This document shows positions 8,601 through 10,864 of a stretch of 10,864 nt of DNA, piece by piece. The position numbers were made by a program, and so were the translations under genes. How positions within the stretch are numbered: position 1 is the stretch's first letter; every line of letters begins with the position of its first letter. Under the pieces are notes generated by a model that did no database searches, was not told the DNA's origin, and worked only from the letters and a program-made list of their open reading frames with translations. This DNA comes from Spirochaetota bacterium (GTDB lineage: Bacteria > Spirochaetota > JAHITG01), in assembly GCA_018817865.1 (NCBI GenBank), contig JAHITG010000366.1, forward strand, positions 1 through 10,864, given 5' to 3'.

Positions 8601-10728
8601 AAAATTCGAAAAGATAGGGGATATGTGGGAACTGGGGATGGTGATCCAAGGCTTGGGGCTTCTATATAGATTATCTGGAGATTATAAAGGCTGTTTAGAT
8701 CATCTCTATCAGTATCTGGATATAAGTAAAAGATTGAAAGATGTCTATGGCATCAGCTCGGCTCTTTCAAATATCTGTACATGCTATGTTGAAAAAGGTG
8801 ACTTTGAACAGGCTGAGACAATCGGTAAAGATGCCATGAAAACAAGCAGGGAGAATAAAGTCTGGTTTATATACTGTTCAGCCAATAATATATATGGTTT
8901 TTTAAAGATCGAAAAAGGAGATTTTAAGGAGGCCATAAAACATTTACTCCGGGCAAGGGACCTGTATCTAAAAAATGATTTTTTAAAAGAATATCTTGTT
9001 GTTCTCTTTACTAATTTGGCAGAGGCTTATATCATGCAATATAATTCCAGGAAGGAGAAAATTAAAGATCATAAAGAATTGAAAAAAGAGATAAAGATCA
9101 TAAAGAATACATGCAAAGAAGCTTTAAAACAGACAAAAGCATGGCCAGGTCAGTATGGAGCTGCTTTAAGGGTCTGGGGGAAATATTACGCTTTGATCAA
9201 AAAGAATAAAATAGCTGAGAACTATTTTTTAAAGAGCATAGAACAGACTATATCAGTAGGTCGAAAACTTGAGACTGCAAGGTCTTATTATGAATACGGT
9301 CTCTTCCTTGATTCTAATGGAAAGGTGAATGAAGCGAAGAACAACTGGCAGACAGCTCTTGGGATCTTTAAAGAGATAGGTGCTGATGAATATATTAAAC
9401 GGTGTACTCAGGTTCTTGGTATAAAGAAAGTTGTTGAACAGGAAGAAGAGATCACGACGCAGGACCGGCTCCAGCTGGAGAGGCGGATGACTACAGTCTT
9501 GAACACCAGCCGGTATCTCTCTTCGATCCTTGATCTTGATGAACTTTTGGAGAAGATCATGGACAGGACCATTGAGCTGGTGGGTGCTGAGAGAGGGTTA
9601 TTGTTTTTGTATCCGGATAAGGATGAAGGGAAAGAGATAGAACTGGAAACAAAGGTTGTTCGGGGAGTGAAGAGTGATGAATCCTCCACTTTCAAAATGA
9701 GTAAAAGTATTTTAGATAAAGTAATAAAATCCAAGGAGCCCCTGATCATAGACGATGCCTCTACTAATGCAGACTTGAAAGCTCAGGCCTCAATTGTGGG
9801 AAAAGGTTTTAAATCAGTCTTGTGCGCTCCAATTGTCACAAAGAATGAGCTATTAGGGATTATCTATTTAGATAATCATTTAGTAAGCGGTCTTTTCAAA
9901 GAAGAGGACCTGAGAATTCTGGAGCTGATCAGCTCCCAGGCCGGAGTCTCCATTGAGAATGCGAGGTTATATAAGAAATCGATCATCAAGGAGAGGATCG
10001 AACAGGACATGGAGATCGCCGGGACCATCCAGAAACTGTTCCTGCCAAAAACAATTGAAGTGATAAAGAAGGTGTCGATCGATGCCTACTATTCTCCTGC
10101 CGAGTTCATCGGGGGAGACTACTATGATGTGATCAAGATCGATAAGGACAGGTATGCTATTATTCTTGTGGATATCTCAGGACACGGTTCTTCTGCCGCC
10201 ATTGTAATGTCTGTTATCTCTTTTATTGTCCATTCCGTTGTAGAGAAGGTAAAGAATAGTGCTGAGCTGACAGCGATCTTAAACAGACGACTGGCAGAGA
10301 GACTTCAGGCAGAGAAGTATGCGACTGGAATCGTGATGATCTATAACACGAAGAAGGAGACAATGGAGTACACCAATGCCGGCCATTCTGATGTCATCGT
10401 ATACAAGAAGAAGAAGGACAAGATAGAAGAGTATCATAAAGGCGGAACCCCGATCGGGGTGGTGGAAGAGGCACAGTATGAGAAAGAGGTCTTCAAGTTC
10501 GAGAAGGGGGATATCATCCTGCTTGAGACGGACGGGATCTATGAAACGATGAACGAGAAGAAACAGCAGTTCGGACTGGAGAGGGTAAAGAAACTATTGG
10601 TGAATTACAAAGATAAAGATGTGAAAGAGATCAACCAGTTCATGATGTCCGAGGTGGAACGGTTCAAAGGTGAAGGTGTCCCTCAGGGAGATGATATTAC
10701 GATCTTGACATTGAAGAAAACAGAATAA
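5611..10728 (+). CDS. Gene B: Ser/Thr protein kinase - STAND-like ATPase - TPR - GAF - PP2C (SpoIIE-type) phosphatase
   Basis: A 1705-residue paralogue of gene A with the same domain order. The kinase has the glycine loop at 22-30, K44, HRDIKPGN from H137 (catalytic D139), DFG from D160 and an SPE motif, all intact. The ATPase has Walker A GEAGVGKT 333-340, Walker B FLDDLQWAD with D467/D468, and a GNPFF motif. The TPR-like core runs from about 715 to 1275 and is poorly alignable to that of gene A, although both keep a hydrophobic helical segment ending in (M/V)FP near its first third. GAF (about 1307-1452) and phosphatase (about 1477-1705) are about 95% identical to gene A, with metal aspartates at D1503, D1521, D1641 and D1694. 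Its nucleotide sequence is a mosaic: 9595-9910 carries many synonymous differences from gene A, while about 9915-10131 is nearly identical. No spacer element follows; the next gene starts 5 bases after the stop, in another frame. Substrates are unknown. Confidence 0.95.
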   Translation: MALQFKKNEVIQEKYRIIEKLGEGGMSVVYKAGDIGKKNKVAIKFLKPGITSSYIEDVIRFKKEVELVSKLDHANIVKCHGAGEYKTVPFIITEIIQGSSLAQFIRANKKLSIKEVIDILKQLLEALSYVHSKGVVHRDIKPGNIMIQKSGKTYSVKLLDFGLSQIMELGQIKGEEEIIGTFGYMSPEATGIVKKPIDERSDLYSLGLVLYNLLTGDLPFKAKHMNTILHQQVAKEPPKLRKIQSDIPAILEEIVLKLLFKEPELRYQSATGLLFDIQRYEKGEKEFIIGEKDQKVKLTYQTRLVGREQEIEKIKSLFNRARNGEGNICLISGEAGVGKTRLVESLQEYAYELGYEEGGLFIRGRCLNQENKMPYQPFRDSLNEYINKAERMEVKEKDKEKKRLKKVLGQLGEIIIRLNPNTEQFLGDMPDLVALDPERENQRFLMVSSRFFCNLGMQDNICILFLDDLQWADEGSLRLLEELEHSIRKSNLLILGTYRDNEVGKDHSLSNLIKRSRESDSSVEQIKLESFSQERLTKMVAGILGEREEKAGDIAKYVLEKSGGNPFFAINIIRQLVEEKGLTWKQGFWEPDWDRIKKIPISGNILDIILRRIGELTKQQSEILYLSSAIGREFEINLLYPLVDLKKEEVVKIVDEAINMQLIQEGAEKGKKIFVHDKIRDAFYEKVGKKKRRELHLKIARTLEDMNRKNVDNVIFDLAHHFTEAGDKDKSLEYVLPAAYKAKQNYGNEEAIRYFLIGIDLLIRKGRESDKECIRAKESLTEVYLTIGRNDEAIAMCEKLLPLKKMAIEKARIIRKMGMAYFKKGHWEDCENTMADGLRLIGIKIARTKGEIVFSILKELFVHILHNVFPRLFAHRKGKFVREEDKEIIWFYITLNWRYILSDISKFICNILKMLNIADSKIGKSNELAISLGAYASLCMAIPLFKRAIKYHEKTIKLKKELKDEWSLAQSLQFTGYCYSWKADYPRAIEYYSESREKFEKIGDMWELGMVIQGLGLLYRLSGDYKGCLDHLYQYLDISKRLKDVYGISSALSNICTCYVEKGDFEQAETIGKDAMKTSRENKVWFIYCSANNIYGFLKIEKGDFKEAIKHLLRARDLYLKNDFLKEYLVVLFTNLAEAYIMQYNSRKEKIKDHKELKKEIKIIKNTCKEALKQTKAWPGQYGAALRVWGKYYALIKKNKIAENYFLKSIEQTISVGRKLETARSYYEYGLFLDSNGKVNEAKNNWQTALGIFKEIGADEYIKRCTQVLGIKKVVEQEEEITTQDRLQLERRMTTVLNTSRYLSSILDLDELLEKIMDRTIELVGAERGLLFLYPDKDEGKEIELETKVVRGVKSDESSTFKMSKSILDKVIKSKEPLIIDDASTNADLKAQASIVGKGFKSVLCAPIVTKNELLGIIYLDNHLVSGLFKEEDLRILELISSQAGVSIENARLYKKSIIKERIEQDMEIAGTIQKLFLPKTIEVIKKVSIDAYYSPAEFIGGDYYDVIKIDKDRYAIILVDISGHGSSAAIVMSVISFIVHSVVEKVKNSAELTAILNRRLAERLQAEKYATGIVMIYNTKKETMEYTNAGHSDVIVYKKKKDKIEEYHKGGTPIGVVEEAQYEKEVFKFEKGDIILLETDGIYETMNEKKQQFGLERVKKLLVNYKDKDVKEINQFMMSEVERFKGEGVPQGDDITILTLKKTE
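10054..10131 (+). repeat. 78-base block identical between genes A and B (copy in B)
   Basis: Second copy of the block at 4765-4842. It starts just after a Phe/Thr difference between the proteins and ends just before GTG/ATC (Val/Ile), so both ends are sharp. Confidence 0.8.
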
Positions 10729-10733
10729 AAACT

Positions 10734-10864
10734 ATGCCATTACATTTCAAGAAGAATGAAATAATACAAAATAAGTACAAGATCATTGAGAAACTTGGCG
10801 AAGGTGGGATGAGCGTTGTCTACAAAGCCGAGAATATAAAAAAAAAGAATAAGGTAGCCATCAA
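10734..10864 (+). CDS. 5' end of a further kinase paralogue (partial)
   Basis: ATG at 10734 opens a frame of 43 codons plus 2 bases that runs off the window: MPLHFKKNEIIQNKY, then the glycine loop GEGGMSVVY and KVAI. The cut falls inside the codon expected to encode the ATP-binding lysine, K44 in genes A and B. Similarity to both complete genes is continuous from the first residues, so the start is well supported by homology. The leader is odd: only 5 bases separate it from the stop of gene B, there is no GGAG at a useful distance, and the structured spacer is missing. Translation may depend on re-initiation after gene B. Whether the rest of the gene is intact cannot be seen. Confidence 0.88.
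   Translation, partial: MPLHFKKNEIIQNKYKIIEKLGEGGMSVVYKAENIKKKNKVAI

Noticed and set aside
9408..9749. Reverse-strand open frame of 113 codons, with a similar counterpart at 4074-4283
   Set aside because: It recurs in both genes only because the GAF coding region below it is highly conserved; the plus-strand frame explains the conservation.

Overview
The window is part of a head-to-tail tandem array of very large paralogous signalling genes, all on the + strand. It holds the last 43 codons of one copy (1-129), two complete copies (gene A, 313-5439, 1708 aa; gene B, 5611-10728, 1705 aa) and the first 43 codons of a fourth copy (10734 to the window edge). No other gene type, RNA gene of a known class, transposase or CRISPR array is visible. 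Reverse-strand open frames are shadows of these genes.

Genes A and B share one architecture: an N-terminal Hanks-type Ser/Thr protein kinase with all catalytic motifs; a predicted AAA/STAND-like ATPase (Walker A GE(P/A)GVGKT, Walker B FLDDLQWAD, GNPFF motif) of the kind in COG3899 'predicted ATPase' proteins; a long helical TPR-like region of about 570 residues; a GAF domain; and a C-terminal PP2C/SpoIIE-RsbU-type Ser/Thr phosphatase with its four metal-binding aspartates. Each polypeptide therefore carries a kinase at one end and the opposing phosphatase at the other. The GAF-phosphatase ends are about 95% identical by my count (22 differences in 420 residues), while the TPR-like cores are barely alignable by eye. 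This is constant output around a diversified sensory core.

The spacers 130-312 and 5440-5610 each contain a related structured element: a long closing stem starting at or just before the stop codon of the preceding gene, plus two internal hairpins, forming a three-way junction. Junction strands and bulges are conserved between copies, while the stems differ in sequence yet stay complementary. This is either a structured RNA or a palindromic DNA repeat that I cannot assign to a known family. The spacer before the fourth gene is absent: only 5 bases separate stop and start, apparently a deletion between similar short sequences at the end of one gene and the leader of the next.

The organism is a bacterium with moderately AT-rich DNA, the standard genetic code and GGAG-type ribosome binding sites. 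Giant kinase-ATPase-TPR proteins occur in, for example, cyanobacteria, myxobacteria, planctomycetes, spirochaetes and several uncultured candidate phyla. The sequence alone does not let me choose. The genes probably act as parallel cytoplasmic sensors feeding a similar phosphorylation output; the partner substrates are not in this window.
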